DNA of 64,000 nucleotides from Planctomycetia bacterium (GCA_015075005.1 JABTVC010000001.1:620001-684000), one strand, 5' to 3'. Positions 8,995 to 18,299 are shown, numbered from the stretch's first letter. Numbers and translations: made by a program. Notes: generated by a model from the sequence alone, not told the origin.

Positions 8995-10705
8995 ATGAAA
9001 ATAAAGGCAGTGATCTTTGATCTTGATGATACATTGTACGATTGTACCGGTTCGCTTATTGACGCATCCAGGCGGCGTGCTGCGAGGGCAATGGTAGATG
9101 CCGGACTTCCGAGTACCGAAGAAGAGATTTATCAATTACAAAAGGAGCTTACGGATAAATATGGCCCTTATCATCTCGTGTTTAATGAAATTGTGAATAA
9201 ATATCATGCAGATAATAAATTAGTCACCATTGCCTACAAGGCATATAACAGTAGTGAAGTATCTGAGATAAAATTATTCCCTTATGTTGTCGCTACCCTG
9301 AAAGAATTAAAAGAGAAAGGGTATAAACTTTTTCTGCTAACGGTAGGCGTTCATGAGCGGCAGGAAAGAAAGATTAACATTCTTGGATTAAAACCTTACT
9401 TTGATGAGATTGTAATTAACGATCAGGAAATTGGTCTTCTCGTGGAAGATTGTGTTAAAGATATTCTCAGAAGGCACAATATCATGCCAGGAGAGGCCGT
9501 CATGGTGGGTGATAAGGCTCGAGATGAATTACGAATTGCAAAATTACAAGGCATGATTACCATCCAGATGTTGCATGGAAGATTTAAGAATGAGCCTGCT
9601 GTGAATGAATGTGACAGGCCAGACTATAAGATCAAACGCATTTTCCAGATCCCCACGATTCTTCAACTCAACAACATGGGAAAGACACCCGATAAGCTTA
9701 AAATCATTGCTATTGGGGGTGGTACAGGCCTTCCCATCATGCTCGATGGTTCAAAGACATACAGTAGGCATCTCACTGCTGTAGTAACCGTTACTGATTC
9801 GGGGAGGAGTTCCGGTATTTTGAGAGAAGAATTTGGGATACTCCCGCCAGGAGATGCAAGAAACTGCCTGGTAGCACTTTCTGAAACGGAAGAGCAGGAA
9901 CGAGAGTTGTATCAACTGTTTCAATACAGGTTCGACAGGGGTTCGTTGGAAGGTATGAGCCTTGGAAACTTGCTGATGACGGCATTAACGGATATAACAG
10001 GCAGTTTTGAACAAGCCATAAAAAAGCCAGCAAGATATTAAACATTCGGGAAAGGTGCTCCCTTCGACCCTTGCCAATACGCATATTTGTGCAGAACTGG
10101 AAGACGGAACCCATGTAGAGGAAGAATTTAACGTGCGTGCATTGGGAAAATCACCGATTAAGGAAGTCTTCCTGAAGGACAACAACGTAGAGTCCCCACC
10201 AGAAGCCGTAGAAGACATTCTCAAGGCCGATATTGTTGTGATAGGTCCTGGCAGTCTTTATACGAGTAGTATAACGAATTTATTGGTTCCGGGTATTCGG
10301 GATGCAATTCGAAAGAGTAAGGCAACCAAGATTTATGTCTGCAATATTGTGACTCAACCGGGGCAAACGGATAACTATAAAGTTTCTCATCATGTTAACG
10401 CTATTGCAAAATATCTTGGAGTTGGTGTGCTGGATTATGTTATTGTGAATAACAATATTCCCCGTAAGGATATCCTGGATAGATACCAAAAAGAAGGGGC
10501 TGGGGTAGTTTTAATGGACGAAGGTGTTTGTAATTTAAACGTGAACGTTAAAAAAGCCGACCTGGTAGAAGACCTTACTCAGAAGCGTATCCTCTGGGAA
10601 AAGCAAGATTTGCTTCGCCACGACCCTGACAAACTTGCCGATTCCGTCTGCAGGGTATATGCAAATTTACCATCCCTGGCGACAAGCGAAAAACTTAATT
10701 GTTAA
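8995..10705 (+). CDS. HAD-family hydrolase fused to YvcK/CofD-like protein (two frameshifts)
   Basis: Residues 1-225 form a HAD phosphatase: FDLDDTLYD (Asp9/Asp11), LLTVGVHERQERKI, and VMVGDKARDE near 168. From about residue 235 a YvcK (UPF0052) domain begins: IIAIGGGTGLPIMLDG, TVTDSGRSSGILREEFG, PPGDARNC, and after the breaks VLPSTLANTH, VVIGPGSLYTS, CNIVTQPGQTDNYKVS. YvcK proteins bind UDP-sugars and support cell-wall and carbon balance. The frame is lost at 10020-10025 (one A missing from an A-run) and again at 10047-10050 (one G missing from a G-run); restoring both joins the ORFs into about 570 codons. GGGAAGG before ATG 8995 is a good ribosome site. The fusion is read directly and the breaks look like sequencing error. 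Confidence 0.8.
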
Positions 10706-10730
10706 AGTATTTGCCATCGTGAGGTAAACT

Positions 10731-10847
10731 ATGGCGCAAAAAACAATTGTAATGCCCCCCGTTACCATTGATAAACCGATGGTTTTAATTTCTGCAAATC
10801 CTACCGCTACCAAACGCCTGCCTTATCAACACCCCTGTCAAGAGTGA
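10731..10847 (+). CDS. Possible 38-residue peptide or truncated gene start
   Basis: A short frame, MAQKTIVMPPVTIDKPMVLI and onwards to a TGA, is preceded by GAGG eight nt before the ATG. It resembles the beginning of a longer protein that stops early. I recognise no family. The following 235 nt up to the next small gene hold no ORF of interest. Confidence 0.25.
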   Translation: MAQKTIVMPPVTIDKPMVLISANPTATKRLPYQHPCQE

Positions 10848-11082
10848 TTGACGACGATGGGTGCTGATGGTAAAAAAATATGTACCGCCATCTATTTTTG
10901 CCCTGCGATATTCTGGCATTGTCATATGAATTTGTGCGTGGGATGCACCTTACGCGTGTTTTTGTAGGGCAGGGCATCGCCTGCCAAATCAAACTATCAA
11001 ATTATATTATTTGGCGTGCATTTTGCTGATTAAAAATACGTGTGATATTTATATCGCTAAACCTTTGGTAGGAGGTTGTAAC

Positions 11083-11226
11083 ATGAATACCTATGAATAC
11101 AATGAAGACAGATTGGAAATGCTTTATGGTGCTGTGGATGCCTTAACTACTTTGATGGAAGGAGATAAGGATTATACATCTAAAGATATTTTAGATGAAC
11201 TTGAAGAAATAGCCCGATATGAATAA
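11083..11226 (+). CDS. Small acidic protein, 47 residues
   Basis: The frame MNTYEYNEDRLEMLYGAVDA ... ILDELEEIARYE is preceded by a strong AGGAGG 6 nt before the ATG. It is followed within 55 nt by a Rho-independent terminator, which supports a real small gene. The product is acidic and helical, with no cysteines or membrane segment. Function is unknown. Confidence 0.6.
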   Translation: MNTYEYNEDRLEMLYGAVDALTTLMEGDKDYTSKDILDELEEIARYE

Positions 11227-11280
11227 CACTACCTGTGCAAATCTTCAGATTAACAAATCATAACAACTACGAAAAAAAAT

Positions 11281-11319
11281 AGCCTGATATGCCATTTCTG
11301 ACATACCAGGCTGTTTTTT
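11281..11319 (+). terminator. Rho-independent terminator
   Basis: AGCCTGATATG pairs with CATACCAGGCT around an 8-10 nt loop with one mismatch, followed by six T. It closes the small gene upstream. Confidence 0.8.
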
Positions 11320-11566
11320 AAACTCCCTCATATTTTCAATTCATTTATTGTACCTTGAGGAACATGTAGCCTCATTAACTCTCCCTTAGTCCGTCTCCAC
11401 TGTCGTTATATCACATTATTTGATTTTTGTAACTTCCTCCAGACTTTTTTCAATCAGGTCGCGATCCAAAATGTGGTAATAAAAAAGCCTTAAAACAATA
11501 AGATTTTGTTTGACAAATAGTAACTCAAGACATAACCTTAAATTTATTATGAAAAGGGATATTGTT

Positions 11567-14500
11567 ATGGTTTCACGGGTAATTAAATTCATGAAGGGGT
11601 TGTCTTTTAAATCAACCCAAACCTTACGGGATTTAACTGATTGTATTATTCTTCTCAACTGCAGAGATAATAAATCACAAGACAGCCGGAATATCATAAC
11701 GTCATCCTTGCGGACGGTTTGTAAGGGCGCCATAATAAATAGATTTTATGGAGGGGTGGCGCTCTTGTTTTCCACAAGTCTGCTTCTCTTACTTTTAGGG
11801 GCAATGGGAATATTTGCGCTTTTGCGTCTCCCGTTTGGTCTTGGTATATTTTATATCAGCAGTCTTATTATCCTATGTCTTGTCTTTCTCAAGGTACTCC
11901 TGTTTCCCCTGCTTTCCTTATTGAATAAGGAAAAAATTGCACTCTTGATCGAGAGAAAGTATCCATCTTTAAATAACGGTCTCATCAGTTCAATGCAATT
12001 GACCACTGCCAAATCAGATAAAAAGACAACGGCATATTCTGAACACCTGGTCTCAATGCTGGTAGACGATACCGCAAATCGGCTCAGGCATTTAGACATT
12101 AACCAGGTGATTAGTAAAGGATTCCTGCGGTTAAGTTGTATAGCATTGATAGCCGCCGTGTGCGTCTTTTTTTTGGTTGGTGTATCCAAACGCTCATTCT
12201 TTCATAAGAACATACCACTTCTTTTTAGCTACGTAAGGGATGGAAAAACGGGCGGCGAAATAGGACTTATTCCCTTCGCTGGTCCAGTCATTGGAGATAT
12301 TACGACGATTTGCCGATATCCTCTTTACTCAGGACTACAATCAAAGACGGTATATAATACCAGCGGGGATATCAGGGCATTAAAGGGAAGTGAAATAGAG
12401 ATGAGCGCCACCTGTAACCGAACCCTGTTATCTGCAGGTGTTGTCTTTAATAATTCAACGAAAATACCTTTTGTTGTAGAAAATGGCAGCACGATAAAGG
12501 GTGTTTTCCCATTGCTTGAAAGCGGGACGTATATTTTCGAAACTACAGACACGAAAGGGAGAACTTTTCAGGATACGACACCGCATACCATTCAATTGGA
12601 TCCTGACCAATTTCCCGAAATAGCTATCAACACACCGGCGAAAGATATCACGGTCAGTGAAAAGGATACGATAGAGGTTAGGTACTCAGCTAAAGACGAC
12701 TTTGGCATAAGTGAGATTTCCCTTGTGTTTGAACAAGAAAATGAAAAAAAGACCAGAATGTTTAACACCTTTAGCAAAAAACAACTTCAGTATAGCGGCG
12801 CGTACTCATGGTCATTAAGTGAATTGGGTCTGCAGCCGGATGATAAAATAGCGTACCATATAGAAGTAAAAGACAACGACACGATATCGGGACCCAAGAC
12901 CGGTAGTTCAAAGACGTATTATTTAGAAATATACAGCTCTCGGAAAAAACATCAGGAGTTGGTTCAACTGCAAGAGGCGCTCCTGCAGGAAACGCTTCAT
13001 ATGTTATCAGATGATCTCACGAAAAGGATCGATGATGAGAGATGCATCTCGAAAGACTACCTGGTTATGACGCAAGACGGTATCCAGGAACGTGCGGAAA
13101 AGATCATTGGCCTTTTTATCGATATTTTGGTAAGTATGCAGGAAGATACCATGGCTAATTACAGCGTATACTATTCCCTTGAAAATCTGAAAAATAAATT
13201 CCGCGATGTTACCGAGAAAAAGCGGACAGCCATTCGGCAGTCGGTTTTCAGCAGGGAGGGAAATGATATTCCCGCTTCATTACTGAATGAATTACAAAAA
13301 GTCCAGGAAGGTGAAGTCGCTGAGATAGAAGATATTATCCTCTTCCTGAACGATCTCATAAGAAAGCAAAAGCTGGAGGAAGTTCTGGATACGGGGAAAA
13401 AGCTGATTCAATCACAAAATAACATTGAAAAACTGCTCGAAAAATTGAGAGAGGGAGAAGATGCAAAACTCAACGAAAAGGTGCTTTCAGAACTCAAACA
13501 TATAGAGGAAGCTATCCGTCAGATGATGGAAAAACTGATGAAGATGGCGCAGGGAGAGCATATGGATGAGTTTTTAAATGCGGACGCCCTTAAACAGATC
13601 GAGCAGAACGACAGTATGAAAGAATTGGATGCCATGAAAGAAGCGTTCAACAAAGGAGATTTGAATGCAGCCTTACAGGCAGCACAGAGACTGCTTTCCG
13701 CCCTTCAGGGGATGATGAACCAGATGAAATCTTCTGCCCAAAATCTTGCAGATGCATCCTATGCAGACATGCTCAAGGACACGAATGAATTGTTAAGCAA
13801 AATATCAGAATTGGAAAATAAAGAGAAGGCATTAACAGAAAACACCGACACATTGAAGAGGGATATTCAAAAACGTACCTCAGAATTAGCGAATGAAACC
13901 TTCAAGTCATTTTTTCAAAAGCAGGGGGAGCGATTGGCGGCAATCAAGAAGGATATTGCAGAAACAAGGGATATTATGGCTAACAATGAATTGCTGCAGG
14001 AATATTTGCGGGTTAATCGTGAATTAAAACGTATGTCAGAAGAAAGAGATATGATGGCAGGCCGGTTTGACGAATTGTTTAAGGGCGAAGAAGATATGGG
14101 TTCGCATCAGGAAGCATTTGATAAAGTGACGGAGACGGCAAAAAAGAATGCGGAATTGAACAGGGCTATTAATAAAGATCCTTTACAAAGGGATTATCTC
14201 AATATGTCCCGTGAACTGTCTCAGACTGAAGAGACGGTATCCCACCTTGAAGAGATGCTGAACGGGTGGGACGTAAAAGAGTCGTTGAGCCTGGCGAAAG
14301 AGTTGTCAAATACCTTAAATCAATGGAATAGCCGTATGCAACACAGCCTGGAGCAAAAGAGGAATACCAGAAAAGAGGAGGTATCCAAAAAGGATCGTGA
14401 GGTGCCGGAAAGAGTTGGGGACGCTGCACAGCAAAACCAAGAGATCGTTAAGGATCTTGAGTCCATGATGAAGACCCTTGAAGAACAGCAACTTGCCAGT

Positions 14501-15010
14501 CTGACGCAGAAAGATCAGGATACTTTACAGGAATATGCTGAAAAACAAAAAGAGCTGCAAGAAGAGGCCGATGACCTCACGGAGATGGCGGACGAGCTTT
14601 CTCAGCAAAATCCGTTTATGGACGAAAACGCAGACAAACAGCTTGATATGGCATCAAAGTCCATGGAAGGGGCGGGCGAGAAGTTGGGAAAGCACGATGT
14701 GCAGGGCGCACTTACCGACGAGCGGGAGTCACTGTACCGCCTCGCAGAAGCAAAAAAGGGTATGGAAATGGCAAAGGAGCGTATCGCAAAAGGGATGATA
14801 GGGAGCGGTATGCCCATGCCAAGACCTTTTCGTGGTCGGATGGACGAAGGTCAGATGGGTGTATCAACAGAAAAGGTTGAAATACCCTCAGAAGAGGCAT
14901 ACAAGGTACCCAAGGAGTTCAGGCAAGATATATTGGATGCCCTGAAAGAGGGACTGCCTGAAAAATATAAAGACCTGAACAAAGACTATTATCAGAGACT
15001 GGTAGATTAG
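11567..15010 (+). CDS. DUF4175-like large membrane/coiled-coil protein
   Basis: About 1147 residues. Two hydrophobic segments near the N-terminus (ALLFSTSLLLLLLGAMGIFALL; IFYISSLIILCLVFLKVLLF) and a third near LSCIALIAAVCVFFLVGV anchor it. Ig-like extracytoplasmic regions follow (IAINTPAKDITVSEKDTIEV, KDDFGISEISLVFEQE), then a long Glu/Lys/Met-rich coiled coil and a C-terminal segment (VPKEFRQDILDALKEGLPEKYKDLN) typical of the DUF4175-like family. In planctomycetes such proteins sit near Bat/vWA genes; none are seen here. The frame is open from 11510, but AAAGGGA 8 nt before the ATG at 11567 favours that start (ATG 11549 is an alternative). A TTGACA lies at 11510-11515, with only a weak -10. 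Confidence 0.7.
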   Translation: MVSRVIKFMKGLSFKSTQTLRDLTDCIILLNCRDNKSQDSRNIITSSLRTVCKGAIINRFYGGVALLFSTSLLLLLLGAMGIFALLRLPFGLGIFYISSLIILCLVFLKVLLFPLLSLLNKEKIALLIERKYPSLNNGLISSMQLTTAKSDKKTTAYSEHLVSMLVDDTANRLRHLDINQVISKGFLRLSCIALIAAVCVFFLVGVSKRSFFHKNIPLLFSYVRDGKTGGEIGLIPFAGPVIGDITTICRYPLYSGLQSKTVYNTSGDIRALKGSEIEMSATCNRTLLSAGVVFNNSTKIPFVVENGSTIKGVFPLLESGTYIFETTDTKGRTFQDTTPHTIQLDPDQFPEIAINTPAKDITVSEKDTIEVRYSAKDDFGISEISLVFEQENEKKTRMFNTFSKKQLQYSGAYSWSLSELGLQPDDKIAYHIEVKDNDTISGPKTGSSKTYYLEIYSSRKKHQELVQLQEALLQETLHMLSDDLTKRIDDERCISKDYLVMTQDGIQERAEKIIGLFIDILVSMQEDTMANYSVYYSLENLKNKFRDVTEKKRTAIRQSVFSREGNDIPASLLNELQKVQEGEVAEIEDIILFLNDLIRKQKLEEVLDTGKKLIQSQNNIEKLLEKLREGEDAKLNEKVLSELKHIEEAIRQMMEKLMKMAQGEHMDEFLNADALKQIEQNDSMKELDAMKEAFNKGDLNAALQAAQRLLSALQGMMNQMKSSAQNLADASYADMLKDTNELLSKISELENKEKALTENTDTLKRDIQKRTSELANETFKSFFQKQGERLAAIKKDIAETRDIMANNELLQEYLRVNRELKRMSEERDMMAGRFDELFKGEEDMGSHQEAFDKVTETAKKNAELNRAINKDPLQRDYLNMSRELSQTEETVSHLEEMLNGWDVKESLSLAKELSNTLNQWNSRMQHSLEQKRNTRKEEVSKKDREVPERVGDAAQQNQEIVKDLESMMKTLEEQQLASLTQKDQDTLQEYAEKQKELQEEADDLTEMADELSQQNPFMDENADKQLDMASKSMEGAGEKLGKHDVQGALTDERESLYRLAEAKKGMEMAKERIAKGMIGSGMPMPRPFRGRMDEGQMGVSTEKVEIPSEEAYKVPKEFRQDILDALKEGLPEKYKDLNKDYYQRLVD

Positions 15011-15052
15011 GTAGTCTCTAAAGAGTGAAATTTTGACATTTTTAGCAAAAAT

Positions 15053-15138
15053 TGTAGCGCCGATCCCTTGTGGTCAGCATTTTGGCGGGGGATATCCACC
15101 CCCTAACCCCCGCCAGCGGGGGACAACTCCCGCGCTAC
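15053..15138. repeat. MITE-like dispersed repeat, copy 1
   Basis: This 86-bp GC-rich intergenic block has inverted ends GTAGCGC ... GCGCTAC. It shares GTAGCGCCGATCCC and GTGGTC(A/G)GCATTTTGGCGG with an inverted copy at 18479-18558. It has no coding capacity. Confidence 0.65.
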
Positions 15139-15172
15139 ACGTTCCGACTCGTTCGGGTTAGGATATTTTTAC

Positions 15173-16762
15173 ATGAAAACCTTTTTTATTACTTCAGCAT
15201 GTATAGTAGCGATCATTACCGCATTTGCAGGTAAGGCCGTCGCCCAGGAAGAAAAATTCTTCGATGTTATCGGTGATATAACCTATGGAGAGGAATGTTT
15301 GCAGGCATGGCAAATTGAAGAAGCATCTGCCGTTGCCGAAAAACTGCTTTTAACTGTCCCTGATAATCCCTATGCATGCTTTTTTGCAGGCGAGGTACGT
15401 TTCTATGAAGGAAATTATGAAGAGTCATTGTCGTTGTTACAAAAGGCATTAAAAGAGCCTGACATTGCACAGAGTGGTCAGAAGTTTTATGACTTCGTAG
15501 ATAAAATTTATCAAACAACAGGTAAATTCAAAGAAGTCAGAACTGAACACTTCCTGTTCCGGTACCTTGAAGAAAAGGATGAGATACTGGTCGATTATGC
15601 CTTAGATACCCTCGAAAAGGCTTATAGTGCTATTGGGAACGACCTTAATTATTTCCCTCAAAAACCTATTCTTGTTGAAGTATTTCCTGACGCAGAAAGC
15701 TTTTGTACCATCTCGACACTCTCCAAAAATGAGATAGAAACCTCTGGCACGGTAGCGATCTGCCTGTTTAATCGTGTAATTATCACCAGTCCGCGTCTCC
15801 TGCCGAGGGGATATCAGTGGCTTGATACCCTGACTCACGAGTACGTACATTACGTAATCATGAAAAAGACTCACAACCGTGTGCCCATTTGGCTTCACGA
15901 AGGCCTTGCCAAGTATGAAGAAAAACGCTGGGTTGAAGGTACGCCTCCAAAACTCCCGGTTTCTCTGGAAAGTCTGATAGCGGAGGCTATAGAAAAGGAT
16001 TATTTTATTACCTTTGAACAAATGCATCCCTCCCTGGCAAAATTAAAAAAGAAAGAGGATACAGCCCTTGCCTTTGCTGAGGTCTTTACGGTAATCAGTT
16101 ATTTATTCAATCGCGGAGGATATCCTTTTCTGACATCTATCCTGGGCGGTATTAAAAACGGAAAATCGACAGAGGATGCCGTATCTCTGGCAACAGGAGT
16201 TTCATTTCCTGAGTTTGATAAGAATTGGCTGCAGGTCCTGAAGCAGAAAAAATTTCGTAGGATTCATGGTATTCAGATACTTCCCACAAAACTGCAGGAA
16301 ACATCAGCACTAGTAGACGACATGGAAAGCGTTGCCGAAATAGAGATAAAGGATGCCAGGAAATATGCTATTTTGGGTGATCTCTTGCGCCGTGAAGGTT
16401 TACATAGTGCAGCTATCTTAGAGTATGAAAAGGCATTCAGGAAGGCAGGCACTGTTTTACCACAAATTCAGAATAAATTAGCCATGTCCTATATCATGGA
16501 CACACAATATGCAAAGGCGGAGGAAATCCTGAAGGTGGCCCTTGAATATTATCCGGAATATACTACCACCTATATTTCACTGGGCGAACTCTATCAGCGA
16601 AAAGGTGAGTACGATACTGCCATAGAAATCCTGTCACAAGCCAATCACATCAATCCTTTTAATCCCATCATCCACAAAAACCTCGCACAATTGTATCAGA
16701 AAGTGGGCAGGAAAGAGGATGCCGCGGGAGAACTCCAGCGCCTTATGCTGCTGACCAAATAA
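15173..16762 (+). CDS. Exported gluzincin-like peptidase (MA family) with TPR repeats
   Basis: The 529-residue protein has a signal peptide (FFITSACIVAIITAFAGKAVAQ) and a TPR pair at about 30-120. A metalloprotease domain follows with THEYVHYV (His222, Glu223, His226) and the third ligand in WLHEGLAKYEE about 22 residues later. This is the HExxH...E arrangement of Peptidase_MA-like gluzincins. C-terminal TPRs occupy about 390-525 (YAILGDLLRREGLHSAAI; YISLGELYQRKGEYDTAIEI). It probably works outside the cytoplasm; the substrate is unknown. It starts 160 nt after the DUF4175-like gene, with a MITE-like repeat between them. Confidence 0.82.
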   Translation: MKTFFITSACIVAIITAFAGKAVAQEEKFFDVIGDITYGEECLQAWQIEEASAVAEKLLLTVPDNPYACFFAGEVRFYEGNYEESLSLLQKALKEPDIAQSGQKFYDFVDKIYQTTGKFKEVRTEHFLFRYLEEKDEILVDYALDTLEKAYSAIGNDLNYFPQKPILVEVFPDAESFCTISTLSKNEIETSGTVAICLFNRVIITSPRLLPRGYQWLDTLTHEYVHYVIMKKTHNRVPIWLHEGLAKYEEKRWVEGTPPKLPVSLESLIAEAIEKDYFITFEQMHPSLAKLKKKEDTALAFAEVFTVISYLFNRGGYPFLTSILGGIKNGKSTEDAVSLATGVSFPEFDKNWLQVLKQKKFRRIHGIQILPTKLQETSALVDDMESVAEIEIKDARKYAILGDLLRREGLHSAAILEYEKAFRKAGTVLPQIQNKLAMSYIMDTQYAKAEEILKVALEYYPEYTTTYISLGELYQRKGEYDTAIEILSQANHINPFNPIIHKNLAQLYQKVGRKEDAAGELQRLMLLTK

Positions 16763-16793
16763 TGGTTCCCTGGCGGAATAAGGAATTATTCAT

Positions 16794-16823
16794 CTCGTTC
16801 CCAAGCTCCAGCTTGGGAACGAG
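16794..16823. repeat. REP-like palindrome upstream of RAYT
   Basis: A perfect 14-bp inverted repeat, CTCGTTCCCAAGCT-CC-AGCTTGGGAACGAG by halves, lies 39 nt before the RAYT gene. The same palindrome recurs after the gene at 17421-17450. Confidence 0.85.
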
Positions 16824-16861
16824 GGTTGAAATAAAAGCTTTGCTTTGGATCAAAGTTCAAA

Positions 16862-17395
16862 ATGAGATCACGATACAAAATAGTAGAAAGTGGGAATCTT
16901 TATTTCATCACGTCTACCATAGTAGAATGGATACCAGTTTTTACAAAAAAGGGATATTTTGATATCATAGTCCAATCACTAAGCTATTGCAGACAGAACA
17001 AAGGTCTAAGATTATTTGCCTACGTGGTAATGGATAATCATGTTCATGCAATCGTTTCGTCTGATAACTTATCAGCGATAATGAAAGACTTCAAGAGCCA
17101 TACTGCAAAGGAAATAGTAAGAGCTGCATCTGCGGATTCAAGGAAATGGTTGTTGAATCAATTTGAGTTTTACAAGAAAGAATATAAGCGAGACAGTGAG
17201 TTTCAAATATGGCAGGAAGGATTTCATCCACAGTTGATAGCGAAAGAAGAAGTATTCAGGCAGAAGATAGAGTATATCCATAATAATCCTGTAAGGAGCG
17301 GCTTAGTTGAAATGGCAGAACATTGGCTTTATTCAAGTGCAAGGAATTATCTCTACGGCAGGGGATGTATAGAGATTGATCAGATTGAGATTTGA
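16862..17395 (+). CDS. REP-associated tyrosine transposase (RAYT, Y1 family)
   Basis: The 177-residue protein shows the single-domain HUH layout: YFITSTIVEWIPVF at the start, the metal-binding His pair in VMDNHVHAIV, and GFHPQLIAKEEVFRQKIEYI followed by HNNPVRSGLV, which is diagnostic of RAYTs. RAYTs bind and mobilise the REP palindromes that flank them, and the two 30-bp palindromes on either side are the expected substrates. Length is normal and the frame is intact. It lies between the peptidase gene and a riboswitch. Other copies of the palindrome would be expected elsewhere in the genome. Confidence 0.88.
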   Translation: MRSRYKIVESGNLYFITSTIVEWIPVFTKKGYFDIIVQSLSYCRQNKGLRLFAYVVMDNHVHAIVSSDNLSAIMKDFKSHTAKEIVRAASADSRKWLLNQFEFYKKEYKRDSEFQIWQEGFHPQLIAKEEVFRQKIEYIHNNPVRSGLVEMAEHWLYSSARNYLYGRGCIEIDQIEI

Positions 17396-17420
17396 GAAAG
17401 CATGAGCTTTGGTTCCATCT

Positions 17421-17450
17421 CTCGTTCCCAAGCTGGAGCTTGGGAACGAG
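17421..17450. repeat. REP-like palindrome downstream of RAYT
   Basis: This is a second copy of the 14-bp-stem palindrome, with centre GG instead of CC, which means the same sequence read on the opposite strand. Together with the copy at 16794 it brackets the RAYT gene. Confidence 0.85.
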
Positions 17451-17501
17451 GTGGTAAGAGGAAAAATGAGACAATAGAAAAATCACCATCGCATTTTTCC
17501 C

Positions 17502-17530
17502 TTGACAAATAACTTTGATTTCAATATATA
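17502..17530 (+). promoter_or_regulatory. Promoter driving riboswitch 1
   Basis: TTGACA (17502-17507), a 17-nt spacer and TATATA (17525-17530) put a transcription start at about 17537, exactly at the 5' edge of the GEMM aptamer. It is a near-consensus promoter with no ORF of its own in between. Confidence 0.75.
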
Positions 17531-17650
17531 AGGCATCACGATAAAGGCAAACCCTGAGTGATCGGGGGACGCAAAGTAAAGGGTCTTTTGTATGGGAGTA
17601 TTACAACGCCCATACTTCTGATAAGAAGACAGCCTCACTGCCGAAGATGT
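17531..17650 (+). ncRNA. Cyclic di-GMP-I (GEMM) riboswitch 1, apparently orphaned
   Basis: The conserved aptamer parts are in order: ACGATAAAGGCAAACC, a P2 hairpin (CCTGAGTGATCGGGG), GGACGCAAAG, a variable P3 arm (GTATGGGAGT paired with GCCCATAC), and AGACAGCC...TGCCGAAG closing P1. This is the GEMM consensus. It lacks the downstream GCAGTAAGGC-T-run terminator seen in the other two. The next gene on this strand is beyond hicBA, which points the other way. It may be a duplicated or orphan copy whose target was displaced. Confidence 0.8.
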
Positions 17651-17678
17651 TTAATAATGAAAACTAAAAAGACAAAAA

Positions 17679-17906
17679 TTATAGATTATTAAATTCTTCA
17701 ACGGTAAGTCCGGCTTCCCTGATAATCGCACGCAAGGTGCCTTTTGGGATGTCTTTTCCGGGATGATTGGGAATGACAGTTCGTCTGCGAGTGGTTGGAT
17801 TATACCATATTTCATGGCTTCCTTTTGCATGACGATCAAATACAAAGCCCGCTTTGCGCAATTTACGGATAACCTCAATTGGTTTTAAAGAGGGAAGGCC
17901 GGTCAT
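17679..17906 (-). CDS. hicA: HicA toxin
   Basis: The 75-residue protein matches HicA mRNA interferases: small dsRBD-like fold with RKLRKAGFVFDRHAKGSHEIW containing the catalytic His (GSHEIW), and IPNHPGKDIPKGTLRAIIREA. It cleaves RNA when not held by HicB. It overlaps the hicB stop by 4 nt, so the two are translationally coupled; here antitoxin precedes toxin. It sits between two c-di-GMP riboswitches in the opposite orientation. Confidence 0.92.
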   Translation of the reverse strand: MTGLPSLKPIEVIRKLRKAGFVFDRHAKGSHEIWYNPTTRRRTVIPNHPGKDIPKGTLRAIIREAGLTVEEFNNL

Positions 17907-18157
17907 ACCTCTAATGGGACGGGAATTTTTATTTCGAAGTTCCCTTTTTGTGCCAGTTTTGAAGTTAATTCTTTAGGAAGAGGGTCATTGTGTTCAATGC
18001 AAGACTCGACGATTTTTCTGGCTACATCTTGAGCTATTTCCAATGTTTCGGCAATTGTACGACCCTGAGCAATAAGCCCTTGAATTGTCTGGCTTGTAGC
18101 CAGATAGCCGCCTTCTTCGAGAGGTTCGATTGTTATAGGTATTAAGTATTCTGCCAT
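17903..18157 (-). CDS. hicB: HicB antitoxin
   Basis: The 84-residue protein begins with the degenerate RNase H-like HicB fold: YLIPITIEPLEEGGYLATS, then GLIAQGRTIAETLEIAQDVARKIVES. The C-terminal tail is short and lacks an obvious HTH or RHH, so DNA binding may rest on the last 20 residues or be absent. It neutralises HicA and normally represses its own operon. It is first in the pair, ATG at 18157. Confidence 0.88.
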   Translation of the reverse strand: MAEYLIPITIEPLEEGGYLATSQTIQGLIAQGRTIAETLEIAQDVARKIVESCIEHNDPLPKELTSKLAQKGNFEIKIPVPLEV

Positions 18158-18299
18158 TTTATGACCCTGCGAGAAAAGCTTATCAAAAGGGTAATACTAT
18201 GTCAAGAATATACTGAGATGATTTAATCTGCCTTGAAACATTGACGCAAACCTATGAATTTGAGAGAATTCCCGACAATTTAAACGCCAACTAAAGAAA

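Noticed and set aside
17531..18157. Riboswitch 1 as regulator of hicBA in cis
   Set aside because: hicBA is on the opposite strand; only an antisense effect is possible, so it is not called its target.
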